Assembly (NCBI GenBank): GCA_024362935.1
Contig: JANCRA010000019.1
Coordinates: 1,952,001-2,016,000, forward strand
Direction of reading: 5' to 3'
DNA from: Setophaga petechia
Lineage: Eukaryota; Chordata; Aves; Passeriformes; Parulidae
Length of the DNA: 64,000 nucleotides
The translations under genes were made by a program, and so were the position numbers. Position 1 is the first letter of the stretch, and every line of letters starts with the position of its first letter. Positions 13,801 through 26,148 of this stretch are shown here, one piece after another. The notes beneath the pieces are model-generated. The model was not told the DNA's origin, ran no database searches, and saw nothing but the letters and a program-made list of their open reading frames with translations.

Positions 13801-14200
13801 ATATAATCAGTGTTTCCAAAAGAACAATCACTAGAGAGCAATAAACCTTTTTAATCCCCCACTAATTTTCAAAGATCTATACTCCCTAAGGAAATAGAGA
13901 TATAAAACTGCTAACCTTAAGAATATAAAAAACATCAAAAGCATAAAAGGTCACAAAAAGTTCCAGAAGAAGCTTGGAGCTTTACCTTCATGTTAGCAAA
14001 AGAAAAAATCAGGTTAATTCTTTCATGGTAGTGACTTAGAAAGAAGCTTTTTAAACCATTTCCTAAAATGTAAAAATGATATTCAAAGACAGGATGTCAT
14101 TTTCAAAATCAGATTGGAACAGGATTACTTAATTAAAAGAGACAAATTAAAAATAGGAAATAGTACAGCTGGCGCCTTGGAAAAAAAAAAAAGGGTGGGA
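7871..14200. other. AT-rich noncoding stretch, little recognised
   Basis: There is no coding gene, transposon or RNA gene I can identify. It contains a T/G-rich tract near 9,002-9,040, a T/C-rich tract at 11,673-11,700, an almost pure A+T segment at about 12,117-12,182, and an A/C-rich patch near 13,235-13,270. Short open frames around 12,347-13,151 exist on both strands but show no family resemblance. Confidence 0.5.
11673..11700. repeat. T-rich low-complexity tract
   Basis: A run of T interrupted by only two C residues (TTTTTTTTCTTTTTC, then T). It reads as poly-lysine on the minus strand, which explains the apparent open frame there. Confidence 0.9.
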
Positions 14201-14223
14201 TGTGAAGCACGTCAGTAAATGTT

Positions 14224-14254
14224 AAAAAAAAAAAAAGAAAAAAGAAAGAAAGAG
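14224..14254. repeat. A-rich / (GAAA)n tract
   Basis: A thirteen-A run followed by G-interrupted A runs ending in short (GAAA) units on the plus strand. A second, similar tract lies at 14374-14395. Confidence 0.85.
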
Positions 14255-14373
14255 ACAAAAAAGTTCTCCTAGATGTGGACATCAAAAAAGCATAAATGTG
14301 GGGATTTGGAAAATAATTTCTTAAAGACATGTGGGCTATAATTTTAACAGCGGAAATTGCATTAAGCATAGAC

Positions 14374-14395
14374 AGAAAAAAAGAAAGAAAGAAAG
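14374..14395. repeat. (AAAG)n microsatellite
   Basis: A short AAAG tetranucleotide run on the plus strand after an A7 run. Confidence 0.85.
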
Positions 14396-17389
14396 GGCTT
14401 GTTATCAAATATTAGCTTTGAAGTATGGAACAGTGACAAAGGTATTGTAGTGGATGAAAGCCAGCAATATTCAAGGCTTAATAATTCAGTGTTTCTCTCC
14501 AAGGCACTCTCTAAAGCTGTATCAATCAAAACAAAAATGCATTTAGAAATAGGATACATATGCAGAGCAAAAGACCATGAAAGCAGTCTGAATATAGAAA
14601 AGCTGGAGAACCTCCTGTCCAACTCATTTAAAAAGAAGCTCTCATTAAATGTTTGCTGAATGTGTGCAACTAAGCTTATGGGCAGTGTAAGAAGACAATA
14701 TGTAGTCTTTGTTATTTTTTATTTTATTTTTCCTAATGGACCAGGAGATGGAAAAAAAATAAGATCTTAACATTCAAATAAAAGAACTACAGTGTATAAT
14801 ATTGAAGGTTTCACTGAGTTTAGTAGGACCTGTGGGACTTCATTGCAAGGCAATGAAGGTGTAAAGTGCTCAGACTTCCACTTTTTTTTTTCATTTTATT
14901 GGGAAAAAGTATTTTTATTTCTTAGCTCAGAGCAGCATAGTGTAGATGCTGATGCCTCACCAGACTGTCCTGAGTCACAAGGCACTGGGAATCTTGCAGC
15001 TGGACTTCAGGCAGTCTCACACTAATAATTTCCTCTTCCAAAACATTTTAAAAGCAAGAACAAAGCACTCCCATTACACTTCCTAGGCTAATTTTTACAA
15101 AGCTACTGAATAAGAACAGACAGACAAGAATATTTTTTCCAAGTCCGAGTCGATAATTACATTTTTAATGAATGCTTGTCAATGCTGAAAATTTCTGAAA
15201 ATAAGGCACTTTGTCCTAAATAACAAACTGTTCAACCAAGAATTTTCCATACATGAAACTCTTTCCTGTCCACCCTGCATTCAGAAAGGCCATAACTTTC
15301 TTCCTCTGCCCATCTGCTCTTTGTTTATTCTCTACCTACTTCCTGCTTTTACACCCTTTCTCCTCTACTCATTTTTTTATCTTGTCTTCTTCTAAAGTGC
15401 TACTCTTGGTGGAAGTCTGTTCAGACATCTTCCAAAGTATACCCTGCTCTGCTGAACACAGCCACTAATGGTAGCAATTCCTATCTTCTCTCCATCAGAG
15501 TGAGTAAAAAATATGACAAGAGTCTTAGCAAACAGGTTGTTGTTATGCTCCTCAGAGCATTCTGTGACATAAGAATTTGATCACAGAAACACATGAAATG
15601 AACACACAATTTTAGGAAAATTTACACTGGGCCCCTATCCCAAAAGAAAAGACTGAAGAGATAAAACTTCTTTCTTTTCACAGCATGTTGACATGGTCCA
15701 GGTTCCTGTTTGCCAGCAGGATGGAAAATAGAGCTATACAGGGAAAGATTTGAACAAAAGAAGCTGAGGTCAACCTTGTCCAATGTCAAGGACCTCAAAC
15801 TTAAAAAGAGATGTAACTCCATGCAGTCCAAACAGAAAGAGAACGACATAAAAAACCCATACTTGAAAAGAAAAACCAAAATCCAGTGTAATAATAGATT
15901 TTTTTTAATAGACTGTCTTCCAGTTCACTTTTATTTTTAGGAAGTTGGTGTCTTACCAGTCACTGGAGCTGGACTTGCACACAGTTAGTTACCACATACC
16001 TAATGCAAGTCATTCTAAGGAGATTTTGGTGGAACATGTTCCAAGTTTGCAGTTTATTGTTTCATAAATAATTTAAAATTACACAAGAAGCAGGTCATCT
16101 GTACAAATTTAAACTTTCCACCAAATACCTTGTTATTAGTTTCCTTATGTTTATTTCAGCTCTTTAATAAGGCATTTTGTTCCCTTCCCTTTTCTCCCTT
16201 TCAGTAACTATCTCAACACTTAGGGTAGATTACAAGGATGTCTATACAGACAGCCCACCATCAAACCCTGCAAGCTGCTGCTTCAAGCCTTGCAATCAGA
16301 GATCTATTACACTCATTTAGTTAGAGCTGGAAAGTAGAAGTTCAGCCCTATCTGGAAATCTGGACCAGAGCTCTACAGCTAAGACCTTGGGCTCTGTAGG
16401 TACAAGGGAGAGGCAGTTGCAGAGCCACTGATGGTCAGACTGACTGCATATCCTGCAACAGGTTGGTGGAGCTGACTCCTTGCCTACAGGAAAGGATGCT
16501 GTCTGCTCATGCTGGTCAGCAACATCTTGTCTCTGGGAAAGACCAGCTTACCTGCCTTACAGCTTCTGCTGAAACGGCAACAGGGGAGAAATACCTCATT
16601 CTGGGCAGGTACCCACCTCTCCAGCTCTGAACTCTTAAATTCTTGGATTTCTGGTTTATGGTGAACATCTGATTCCATCAGTTTTCAACAGTAAAACAAA
16701 AGGTCCACACAACTGATTCAGCAAAGGCCAATACTTTTACAAAATCAAACTGAAATTAACCTAAAAAGAGTGCACTCTTTTTTCCATGTAAAGAAAAGAC
16801 AAAAGAAAAAAAAGGCTGCTGGATCAAAGAGAAACCACCTAAGGACAACACACCTGAAAAAACTCAACCCTGTTCAGCTGCGTTTGCTGAAACAGAGTTC
16901 TAAAGTTTGGAAGAAGGATGGCCCAGCAGTAGTGTAAGAAGGTGCCAGGCCATTGCTGTCAGTTATGAGAGAATAAACAATACTGCTACAAGTTCAAAAC
17001 ATGGGCATATTGAGGAATGCTCCAGGTAATTAAACTGGAGCAAGTCAACATGTTATAGTCTCCAACTACTGCAACTCTTCCCTCTGCCTAAGTAAAAATA
17101 TTTTTTCTGAAGTATAGTTGATCATTATTTTTAAAGTTAATGCAGTAGAAACTAGAGTTTTGGGGGTTTTTTGTGGTTTGTTTTTTGGGTTTTTTTACAT
17201 CTAACTGCTAACTTTTATAAATTTTGTTCTGTTACCTTTTAATACAGCAATTTAGAAATTTTTTATGAACACATAATTTATATTCAGATGGTCATGTTTA
17301 AATAATGCTTTCAGTTCTTAACAGATATTCTCAAGACGATCAGTTGCCTTATATTTTAGAGAAATTGCTAATTCTGTTGGAATGTTTGA
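14396..17389. other. AT-rich noncoding stretch, nothing recognised
   Basis: No repeat family or coding gene is recognised. A pyrimidine-rich segment lies at 15,250-15,420. The 16,200-16,680 part is of more balanced composition but matches nothing I know. A T/G-rich tract (TTTTGGGGGTTTTTTGTGG) lies around 17,158-17,197. Confidence 0.45.
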
Positions 17390-17545
17390 CTATCTAATAC
17401 ATGCAACAGGCAAACTTGCTTTAACAGCTCAGTCTTTTTGGGGAAATATGTAGTGCAATTCCTGTATGCAAATCCACTTGCAGAAGCAGCATTAGCTGTC
17501 ACACTTCCTGAAGCTGTCGTGATGACTGATGATAGAAGACAATTG
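17390..17545 (+). other. Candidate isolated coding exon, family unknown
   Basis: The frame is open from 17390. A possible acceptor (tttaacag or ctcag) lies near 17,427-17,431, and a GTAAGA donor-like hexamer follows a TTG codon at about 17,546. A plausible branch-like ctaat occurs about 40 bp upstream of the acceptor. The encoded stretch includes KYVVQFLYANPLAEAALAV and then LPEAVVMTDDRR, which is less AT-biased and more protein-like than other frames here. It has a faint look of a beta-sheet domain such as those in laminin-type extracellular proteins, but I cannot assign it. The opposite strand is also open (17571-17368), which weakens the case. No neighbouring exon is recognised. Confidence 0.2.
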
Positions 17546-18126
17546 GTAAGAGTCAGAACCACTTTTCTCACCCTTGTTAAACTTTCTCTTCAGCAGCATG
17601 TGGCACTGCAGGTAATGAGTTCTATCTGTGTGTCACCAGCCTCAGTTACAGAGAAAAAGCACTCAGATGTTGGAGGCAAAAGCTGACTTCAGAGAAGCCA
17701 AACTTTGCAGCTAAAAATAAGCCTTTGTATTCAGAGTTCTGCAGAAGTCCCAGATATTCCAATTACTTTTCTGTGTTTGGTACTCAGAAAAAGCTTTTTG
17801 CAATATTATTAATAAATGATCCAATTAACTGGGGAAACTAAATCCTGATGACTAACAATCAGTAATATTTTCTTCAGCTATTTTCAGAATTCTTGAATTC
17901 ATGAGTTCAAAAAGTAAGAAATTACCTTAAACTACTAATATTTTTCTACAACAAATATTTAGTATTAAAATTAAGAAAGAAGGTAATAGACAACTTCCAT
18001 AATGATGGACTTTAGACACGATTTTGGAGATAAAATCCTACAGCAACTCAGCCCCTGAAATAACTAAAAGAACTGGTCAGCAAAATTAATGCATCTAAAT
18101 ATTGGGAACTGCATTAGTAAAAACTG

Positions 18127-18142
18127 TGTGCATTAATGCACA
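18127..18142. repeat. 16-bp perfect palindrome
   Basis: TGTGCATTAATGCACA is self-complementary over all 16 bases and has an ATTAAT centre. Confidence 0.85.
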
Positions 18143-18356
18143 TCTGAATTAATGTAGTAGAACCATCTCAGAATGAAACAATGATCACCTTTCGCACATT
18201 AACATTTCTGCAATTCCCATTGTATCCTTTCCTGTGAGGTAAAGCAATTGTAATGCCAATCAAAGCAAACTTTCCCATCATATGCTGTAAGACACAAATC
18301 ATCATACCAGTATATCTATTATATCTATTCAACACTGTAGCAGTGTCTTTTTATTG

Positions 18357-18398
18357 TTTTTTTTTTTTTTTTCCTTTTTCCTAGTTTTAAAACTAGGA
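18357..18398. repeat. Poly(T) run abutting a 20-bp perfect palindrome
   Basis: Sixteen T residues (18357-18372) are followed after six bases by TCCTAGTTTTAAAACTAGGA (18379-18398), a perfect 20-bp palindrome. The adjacency of a homopolymer and a cruciform-capable sequence is a typical slippage-prone arrangement. Confidence 0.85.
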
Positions 18399-18441
18399 CA
18401 GATTTTTATCTCACACTTAGACTTGCAATTAAATGTGCCAT

Positions 18442-18490
18442 AATCTAGTAAACTATGGGTTGTCCAATCTAGTAAACTATTATTTTGTCC
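18442..18490. repeat. 24/25-bp tandem duplication
   Basis: AATCTAGTAAACTAT followed by a variable middle and TTGTCC occurs at 18442-18465 and again at 18466-18490. A partial third AATT follows. Confidence 0.9.
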
Positions 18491-21400
18491 AATTCAATGT
18501 TATTTTCGCCTGTTAATAAAAAGTTTATTTTAAGCCTGTTTTGTAGACTTTTGTTTTTTACCCAGTGTGCAGCTGAAGAAGAGTTAGCTAAATAAGCCAG
18601 TCTTCAGACACATAGAAGCACATGCCAGGAGCTTGCCTTGTTCAGTCACATTTCACTCCCTTTGTTCCAGCAGAACTCTCATTCACTTGAAATTGAAATT
18701 TTGACTAAGGACTAGAATATTAAATCTAGTATGTCAAATGGTGGAATAAAGTATGCTGATTTCCCTGACATTTCAACAGCTTTAGCTGTACCTATGCTGA
18801 TGGTCTCCAGTATCACCAAGTTATATTTTTTCCCCATATTTTTTTTCTTACCAGGATTTTATGACTGTTAATTTTTGATCAGGCTCACATAACAGAATTC
18901 TCATGCATTATCAACTGTGTTGAATATTCTGATAACTTTCCGAAGCCTAATTTTTCATGTTCAACAGGATCTAAGGTCTTTCTGAAATAGCCAAGTAGTC
19001 GTTGAAACTTTAAAAATTATACATAGTGTGGCAAGGAGAGTCCACAAATTCAGTTCTCTGATCAATAGTTACAGGATACAAAATTCCTGTTGCTTATTTT
19101 ATCAAAGTGCTTACTTAGGTAGCTTTAGAAAAACCTGATAAGTCACTGGAAACAGGAGTAGCTTTCCAAATATTTAAAATACAATAATAGGAACCCTAGA
19201 TATAAATTTTAATAGTATCTGCTTTAAGGGGATAATATCTCAGACTTTAGAATGTATGATGTTTAGATGCTGTTCCAGAGGGTTTCCAAAATACTCATTT
19301 TCACAACCCAAGTAACTCAGAAATTGTGGGGTTTGCTACTTCTTAGCATGATAATAATACTTACACCACAGCCAATCTTGTCTTGCATGAAAAAATAAAT
19401 ACCTGCTGTGTTAGCATATATCTAACTGCTAACAAATTAGTTAAACCTAACTTGTATAAATATGTCTCACTTTAGCTATAAATGTCATCTATGAGCACAG
19501 TCAATTTATCCAACCTGATGTAACTGACTGCACATGTTTCTAAAAAAGGAATAATTTCTTCAATTACTATGAAACATTATCATTGAAGATCTTACCCTGA
19601 AAGCTGGGATTCTTTTCAGAAATATTTGAACAAGCAACATCTTTTCCAGTATTTCTTTTTTTATCATAGTCAACACATCTCTTCTTATCAGCACTGAAAC
19701 ACATAGCTTAAAAACACATACACACAGATAACACTTTGCTCAATATTTTTCCTGTGTTGATAAGAAAAGGAAGCAATTTTACTGGGATTTAGATACGTTT
19801 TGGAAAGGCTATAAAAAACTGATAAAAAAACCCAACCTCTTTGTATGTAATAAGACTGTGAAAATAGCACTGCCAAATTTACTTTATGAATATGGACAGT
19901 CACACCAGAAGTTAAGAGGGTCTCCTTCTGTCTTCAGTTTGGAGCTTCTCTTTTAAAAAACAACATTCCACTGTTAAAATCATATGGGTCAAATCAGACA
20001 GTCACAGGTTTTACAGCCTCACCTTTTGCATATATTAAGTAGACACCCCACAGAAGACTTAGAAAGCCTCATTTTATTACTGCATTTGAACAATTTTTGA
20101 AGCCTTAAATGCTCAACCACACCTTGTTGATGTCTGATCAAGACCTTCATTTCAGTAGGTCTATATTTTATTTTTACCTTTTGGGTGGAAATTGATTCCC
20201 ATCTATGTTCGGGAAATTTTCCCATCTCAGATTTGAATTTTCAACAAACTTCTGACAAAGTACCTTATCCTTCTCTGAGAGTGAATATGAAGAAAGCCTA
20301 GAGTCTTCATAGCCTAAATTATTCCCAATAATTTTTCCACAGAGGAGATTGAGTGGATCAAAAGAAGCTAAAAATTTTCAGTCTTCCAGAATAATGTACT
20401 ATTTTCTGATCTAACAAAAAGGCTTGGTCAAAGCACAAATTTACAGTTTGTATAGTCACTATAGGAATTGTAGCTGAGACAGTGTTAATTTACTATTGAT
20501 TCAACTTGATCTGATGCCACAGTTATACTATCCATTTTACCAGTAACGTCTCTTGGTTTATTTTGGTATATTTTTGCAATGTTTATGTTAAAACAGTATA
20601 TACAAATATGAGTGATCCTGTTTTTATTACTATCTCTCTCCATTGTAAAAGAAACATTAATTTGAACATTTATGTCTCAAAAATACCTCAGTGTCTGCGT
20701 GTGTATATCTCTTGAGACCAGGCCACTTGTGATTCTCCTGTATTTCAAGCTGATCATTACTGAGCCCTGTAGGTACTAGAGCAATTATGCAACATGAAGT
20801 TTATGTATAAACACTTGTCCTTTAAAACCCCCTGTTGGTTATTCCAAATTAATTTCCATCAAAAATATATCAAGGAATGATTTCTGCTAAATATTATAAT
20901 GAACAAAAAGTATTCTATTGTGGCTTCTTACTTTTGCAGTCTATTTCACTGGTATCTTTCCATTTCGCATCAGTCTTTCTTGACTTTCAGGAAGTTATCA
21001 TATAAAAACCCCATCCCCTTGTTCAAAAAGCTTTGAAAACACTTCATTTATCTTTTTGTGTCTTATAACATATCTATGTCTTATTGACTAAAACCGTCTT
21101 CCTGGTAAAGGGTAGGAATAATTAAACGGCTGTTTATTTTCAGATAATTCTCATTGTGCTCAACTCATCCCCTATTAAGAAGACAGTAAATATGGCTATG
21201 TTCTAAAAATAGCAACAAAATTTCAGAGCCTCTGAATAATTGTCTATTTTTCTTCCATAGACAAAAATCTGCCATCAGTAGAAAACTATGTAGAAAGCGG
21301 GATATTTTTCATTAATTATTGCTCAATGGTTGATATTAATTTTTTGTGTTTGTAACTCAAACTCCTTTTAAGTATGTTTAAAAGATGAGCGTAGAATAAA

Positions 21401-22094
21401 TTTTGATATTAAAATAAGAGAGTGTTATGTTATAATAACACATTTATCAATGTTCACTCATGTTCATTTTTTGACTTGGTTAAATTATACTAGGATATTT
21501 TAAATTGGGTGATTTTTCTGAATTTCTGTGTAATTCATTCTCAATCCCCTCTGATAATGATCTGTAAAAAAATAGTAACATATCTAATATATTTAAGAGT
21601 TAAGACAAATAAATGGACCAGTGACTGGGCTGTCATCCATAGCCTAGTGACTATGGAGCACAAAAAAAATATGGAATAGATGTGTTTAAGATTTCTTCTC
21701 TATGCTAGACATATAGTACAAATGCAATATATTTATAAATATATACATATTCCCATATAAATGTATAAATACTATAAAAATATGCTTTCTCTAAAGTGAA
21801 CATCCAAATCATAGACCTAGTGATAATTCTGTATCATGTGTCTATCATATAATAAAATGAGACATAAAAATTGTAAATCTTTATCCATGTTGTTCAAGTT
21901 TCACAACTATTTCTAGCTCAAAGAAAAAAGAAAGAAAAACTGACAGAAACTGGAAAATGTGAGGAAAAACATATATTTAAAAAATGTAAGTATGCTTTAT
22001 GTCAATCTATCTGCACTTAAGAAGCATAGTAGAGTTTCATACATTTAAATTGAAATGAGAATTGATACAAAACTGTTCTTTTGGTTAAGATAGA

Positions 22095-23232
22095 AATAAA
22101 CCTTTGAAGATTGAGACAAAAAAATATTGTTGAGTACTTCAGTCTTCCTCTCAGCTTTTGCTACCAGTTTTCTAGCCTTGTTTAATGGGGGAGGAGGAAG
22201 TTACACCTCCTTTAATATTTCTTTTCTGGTTAATATATCTGTCCAAGTTAGTTTTGTCAAAGCCCTTCTTGTTATTTGCTGCATCCCTTACTAAGTTTAG
22301 TTCCAGCTTCACCTTGGTCTTCCTCACATTATCCCTATATAAGTGAACTTCATCCCATTCTCTTCTCAGGTTACCTGTCCTTGCTTCCACTGCGTATGCA
22401 TTTCCTTCTTTCCCTTTAGTTTGACCAGCAGGTTCCTACTCAGCCACGGCTATCTCTTGCTATCCTTGCCCAATTTCTTGCTCCTGGGGATCTCTAACTC
22501 TTGTACTCCACAGCATCTTCCTTAAAGATCTACCAGCTCTGTTTTCTCTCTTGCCCCTGACAGCAGTCTCCCAAGAAAGCCCTCTGACTACTTCCCTGAA
22601 GGGGTAGAAGTTTTCTTTCCGAAAGTTTAAGGGCCTGACTTTATTCCTTACCTGGCCATATTCCTCATTACTGCAAAGTCCAGTGGGTGATCACTGCAGC
22701 ACAGACTGATTCCAGTCTAGGTGGCCTCAATAATTTTGTCTACACTTGCGGCCATCAGATCCAGTATTGCATCCCCACTGGTAGTACTGTCTATTACATC
22801 ACTTAGGAAGCCATCCTTCCTGCATTCCAGGAGCTTCTTGGGCTGCTTACAGCTTGCTGTGCCTCTTTCCCAGCAGATTCTGGGGTGGTTGAGTCCCCCA
22901 GCTGTACAAGATACTGTGAGTCAAAAAGTTCTCCTTGATCAGGGCCTGTAATAGACACCAACCATGAGTTTCCCTTTGTGGCCTCAGTCTCTGATTCTTA
23001 CCTACAGGCCTTCAACTGGCTCAGGGCTGTTCTTCAGCTGCAGATCTTCATATTCAATCCACCTGTTGAGGTACAGGGCAACATCTCTGTCCCTCATCCT
23101 GCCCTGCCTCATCTGAACAGCCAGGAGCCCTTGATAGCCACGTCCCAGTCATGGGATTCATCCTCAGCGACTGAGTTTCATTTGGACACATCCACAGCTA
23201 AATTCTTCCTCTTAATGTGTACTGCATAGACA
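22095..23232 (-). mobile_element. CR1 LINE fragment: endonuclease and EN-RT linker, 3' half missing
   Basis: Read on the minus strand from about 23,200 downward, this is the 5' part of CR1 ORF2 in broken frames. First comes the apurinic-like endonuclease region (SHDWDVAIKGSWLFR at about 23,160-23,110). A GDFNHP-like block diverged to a form containing NHPRICW follows at about 22,895. Next is CCSDH near 22,690, where CR1 normally has the GCSDH motif of the endonuclease. The basic linker (KKLGKDSKR, PWLSRNLLVKLKGKKEM, WKQGQVT) follows at 22,480-22,380. Finally comes RDNVRKTKVKLELNLVRD with a KKGF block, and the start of the reverse transcriptase domain (TEVLNNIF) near 22,110. Several in-frame stops and frameshifts show that it is dead. 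The RT core and 3' tail expected below 22,095 are absent. Confidence 0.9.
22172..22390 (-). pseudogene. Remnant of CR1 ORF2, EN-RT linker
   Basis: This is a 72-codon open piece within the CR1 fragment. It carries the basic, charged linker between endonuclease and reverse transcriptase: LYRDNVRKTKVKLELNLVRD, then NNKKGF, then a YINQKR motif. The family assignment rests on this motif order, which matches avian CR1 ORF2. It is not expressed as a protein in any way the sequence supports. Confidence 0.88.
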
Positions 23233-24656
23233 TGTGTCTCTGATGAGAGACACACTGTACATATTTATTTCTGAAAAGAAAATCTGATCATTTAATAAAA
23301 GCTCATTAACCAACAATGCATTATAAATCAAATAGATGAAATTAAATTATCAAGTCTTAAGACCAGGTGTTCTAGTAATGTATATAGCTGATTGTTAATC
23401 ACTTATTTTAGATTTAACAGTTGACTGATTTTTTCAAAATTAATATATACCCATTCTTAAGATAACACAACTGCAACTGTTATTAGTAGAACCTAAGGAA
23501 ACAAATAAGCATTTTTGTTCTATAATATTCTTTACTGTTATGTCCTGTTAGCTGAATTAATATATAATAAGAATATAAATACTGAGGCAGTATTTGTCAG
23601 TATGTTCTTATCATTCACCCTTTCTCCCCACATTACCTAACTTCCAGGCTCATACCACAGATGTCTTTCTTGAGGGTTGTACAAACAACTGATTTTTCAG
23701 CTCACAAAATTGGCATTTGTCCCAACAGGAATGGCAATAATACTTTGGAAATATGCATTCAGTTTTCCTCCCGTGGAGAGAGAAGCACACCAAAATATTC
23801 TACACTCTTTCCATACTTGAGAGGGCAGAATCTAGACAATATCTTCATGGATACAGAAAGTTTAAATTCTTTTTAAAAAAATCCTATTACAGTGAATGTT
23901 CCAAAATTCTAAGCATTTTTTCATATTTGAGTCTTCACCTTGTAAGACTTTACAGGGGCACTAAAACAAATACCACGAAGTTTTGGGAAGCTGGGTCTAG
24001 AATACGGACTCAGGCCAAGTGTGGTGGCCTCAGTTTAACTATTTTAGATTTAAAATGCATGTGATCTCAGAATGTAACTCAAAAGCATTTATAAATAGAT
24101 ATCAAAATAAAGCTTACCTATACCCATCTCACTGGTACGATAGAACACGGAAATAATATAAAAGCATTAAAGCAGAACATTTATGGGCATCATCTTCAAT
24201 TTTATTCTGAAAGATTTCTGGATTGTACAATGCATAAATTCACAGCTTCTATGTAGAGGTCTTTACTTTTATTTTTTTCATTGTGTGTATGTGCATGTGG
24301 TACATCCTTATAATTAAAAAAAAAAAGGCTTATGATTTGCCTTGAAACTATGAATAGCATCTGGGATAACTCATTTCAAACCCATTTTTTTTCCCTTGCA
24401 ATATAGAGAGACATTGAATTTCAGAAATTGTAAAATGTTTGGCAGTCTTCACTAGAAGAACAGTTTTTCAAGTCTATCTTTCATCTGTAAGGCATGCTTA
24501 GATTTCATGTCTGTCAACTACAGGAGGTAAAAGGGATGTGGAAAAGAATCATATGGTCCTCATGTTTTCTTGGGAAGTTTGAGCATACAGATTAACTAGG
24601 TATGCCCTATATCCTACATTGACTCTGGTCAACTAAATGAAAGACTTCTACCAATT
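23233..24656. other. AT-rich noncoding stretch, nothing recognised
   Basis: No repeat or gene is recognised. Short overlapping plus-strand frames between 23,661 and 24,064 have no family resemblance and no splice or promoter context. Confidence 0.5.
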
Positions 24657-24783
24657 CCTTCCTTTCCTTTTCTTTTCTTTTCTTTTCTTTTCTTTTCTTT
24701 TCTTTTCTTTTCTTTTCTTTTCTTTTCTTTTCTTTTCTTTTCTTTCCTTTTCTTTCCTTTCCTTTTCTTTTCTTTTCTTTTCT
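24657..24783. repeat. (TTTTC)n pentanucleotide microsatellite
   Basis: About 125 bp of TTTTC/CTTTT units lie on the plus strand, which is a pure polypurine (GAAAA) tract on the minus strand. Interruptions with CC occur at about 24,745-24,763. Its mirror symmetry makes it a candidate for triplex (H-DNA) formation. A 60-codon lysine/arginine/glutamate frame on the minus strand is simply a translation of the repeat. Confidence 0.97.
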
Positions 24784-25479
24784 CAGTCTCTTGTTCTATG
24801 AAATGATGCACCTAGAGAATAATTACATTACTTTATCCAAAACCTAGATAAAAGGACAGGTCTAATGTAAACATAAATATGTGTGTGTTTGTATGCATGT
24901 AAATCACCAAGGAATTACTTGCATATTTTTATTAACTGTAGAGATTAACCATTTGGTCCATTTCTTGACCATGAGTAGTATGAAATTCTGCAGTATTCAC
25001 TATTATATAATAGTGCTATTCATCTAAGTGTCATTTAGTTCTCAGTAAAATCCATGTGCATTTTTTGCCCCAGATCACAAACTGCAAAGACAATTCCCCA
25101 GTTCATCCTCGGAACCTCCTTTTTGACATTGAAATGGGGGGGACTGAAGACAATGTCAGTTAAGATTCAGTTTGGTTTCTTTGAGCTAAAAAAATGCAGT
25201 CTTTGCATTGCAGAACCCTTTGACAAGGTTTAAAAATATACTTCTGAACAGAAGTTGTGCTATCCCCCTGCTTATATGCCCAATTGTGCTGTAATATAAT
25301 GCACTTTAACAAAATTTGCAGAAATGTTCTACAAGTGCATGTCGGAAAATTCAAACAGACTGGCTCTGCCATCTGCTACTTCTGATAAGAGACTCATCTG
25401 TCTGTTGAGCAGGTAGTGGAGAGACTCACTGAAGAAAAGAGAAGATAATGAAACACTGAAAACATGCTGTATTTCACAT
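24784..25479. other. Noncoding stretch, nothing recognised
   Basis: AT-rich, with no repeat or gene that I can identify. Confidence 0.45.
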
Positions 25480-25963
25480 TTACTTGTGGACACGCATCAC
25501 CTAATTGGGGGTCAAACCAATGTTGTGAAGTATTTAGAATGCATTGTGGATTCAATTTGAATTAACTAACTATGAATATATGCAGAACATTACAAAGTAA
25601 ACCTATTAATGTAATTTGGCCACTGAACTCAACTCCATCTCTGTTTCAGTGACAAGACTAACAAGAGCAGGGGTAACTGTGAAGGGACACTTATCTCTGC
25701 TGTGACACTCACAGCACAATACCAAATACCTCAGCCTGCTGGGGGCACACAGTTAAAGCAGCATAAAGATTAGCTCCATAATTACACTAAGTCTGAGTAA
25801 GGACAGCGTGCAATTGCAGTGTTCAAGATGAAAACAGGTGTGACTCATTCCCCTTTTTTTTTTTTTTTTCCCAGTACCAACAGGAAAGTACTACAGCTCT
25901 GAGCTATTTTAGAACACAATTTTATTTTCCTTTTAAATTTGATACATGTGCCAAGGCATTAGA

Positions 25964-25982
25964 GCTTGACTTTTAGTCAAGC
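25964..25982. repeat. Perfect 8-bp hairpin, 3-nt loop
   Basis: GCTTGACT, then TTT, then AGTCAAGC. Confidence 0.8.
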
Positions 25983-26148
25983 CTGGCTTGATGATTGCAT
26001 CCTTTGTAAGCATGCTTTCCATCTCATGCACAAAACTCTGAAATGCAGCTAGCTTAATAAGCCCTTAATGCTCTTGCACCCTTTATTTTCTTTCACGTTG
26101 CCAGACAGACAGTCCTTCCAAAAGCTAATGACATTAATGACATCTGTT

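Larger units (their letters stand above)
17691..22094. other. AT-rich noncoding stretch with small palindromes
   Basis: No gene or transposon is recognised. It holds perfect palindromes at 18127-18142 and 18379-18398, a T run at 18357-18372, a 24/25-bp tandem duplication at 18442-18490, and a nearly pure A+T stretch at 21,725-21,785. Confidence 0.5.

Noticed and set aside
24629..24811. A 60-codon lysine/arginine/glutamate-rich frame on the minus strand
   Set aside because: It is the direct translation of the (GAAAA)n microsatellite and has no coding meaning.
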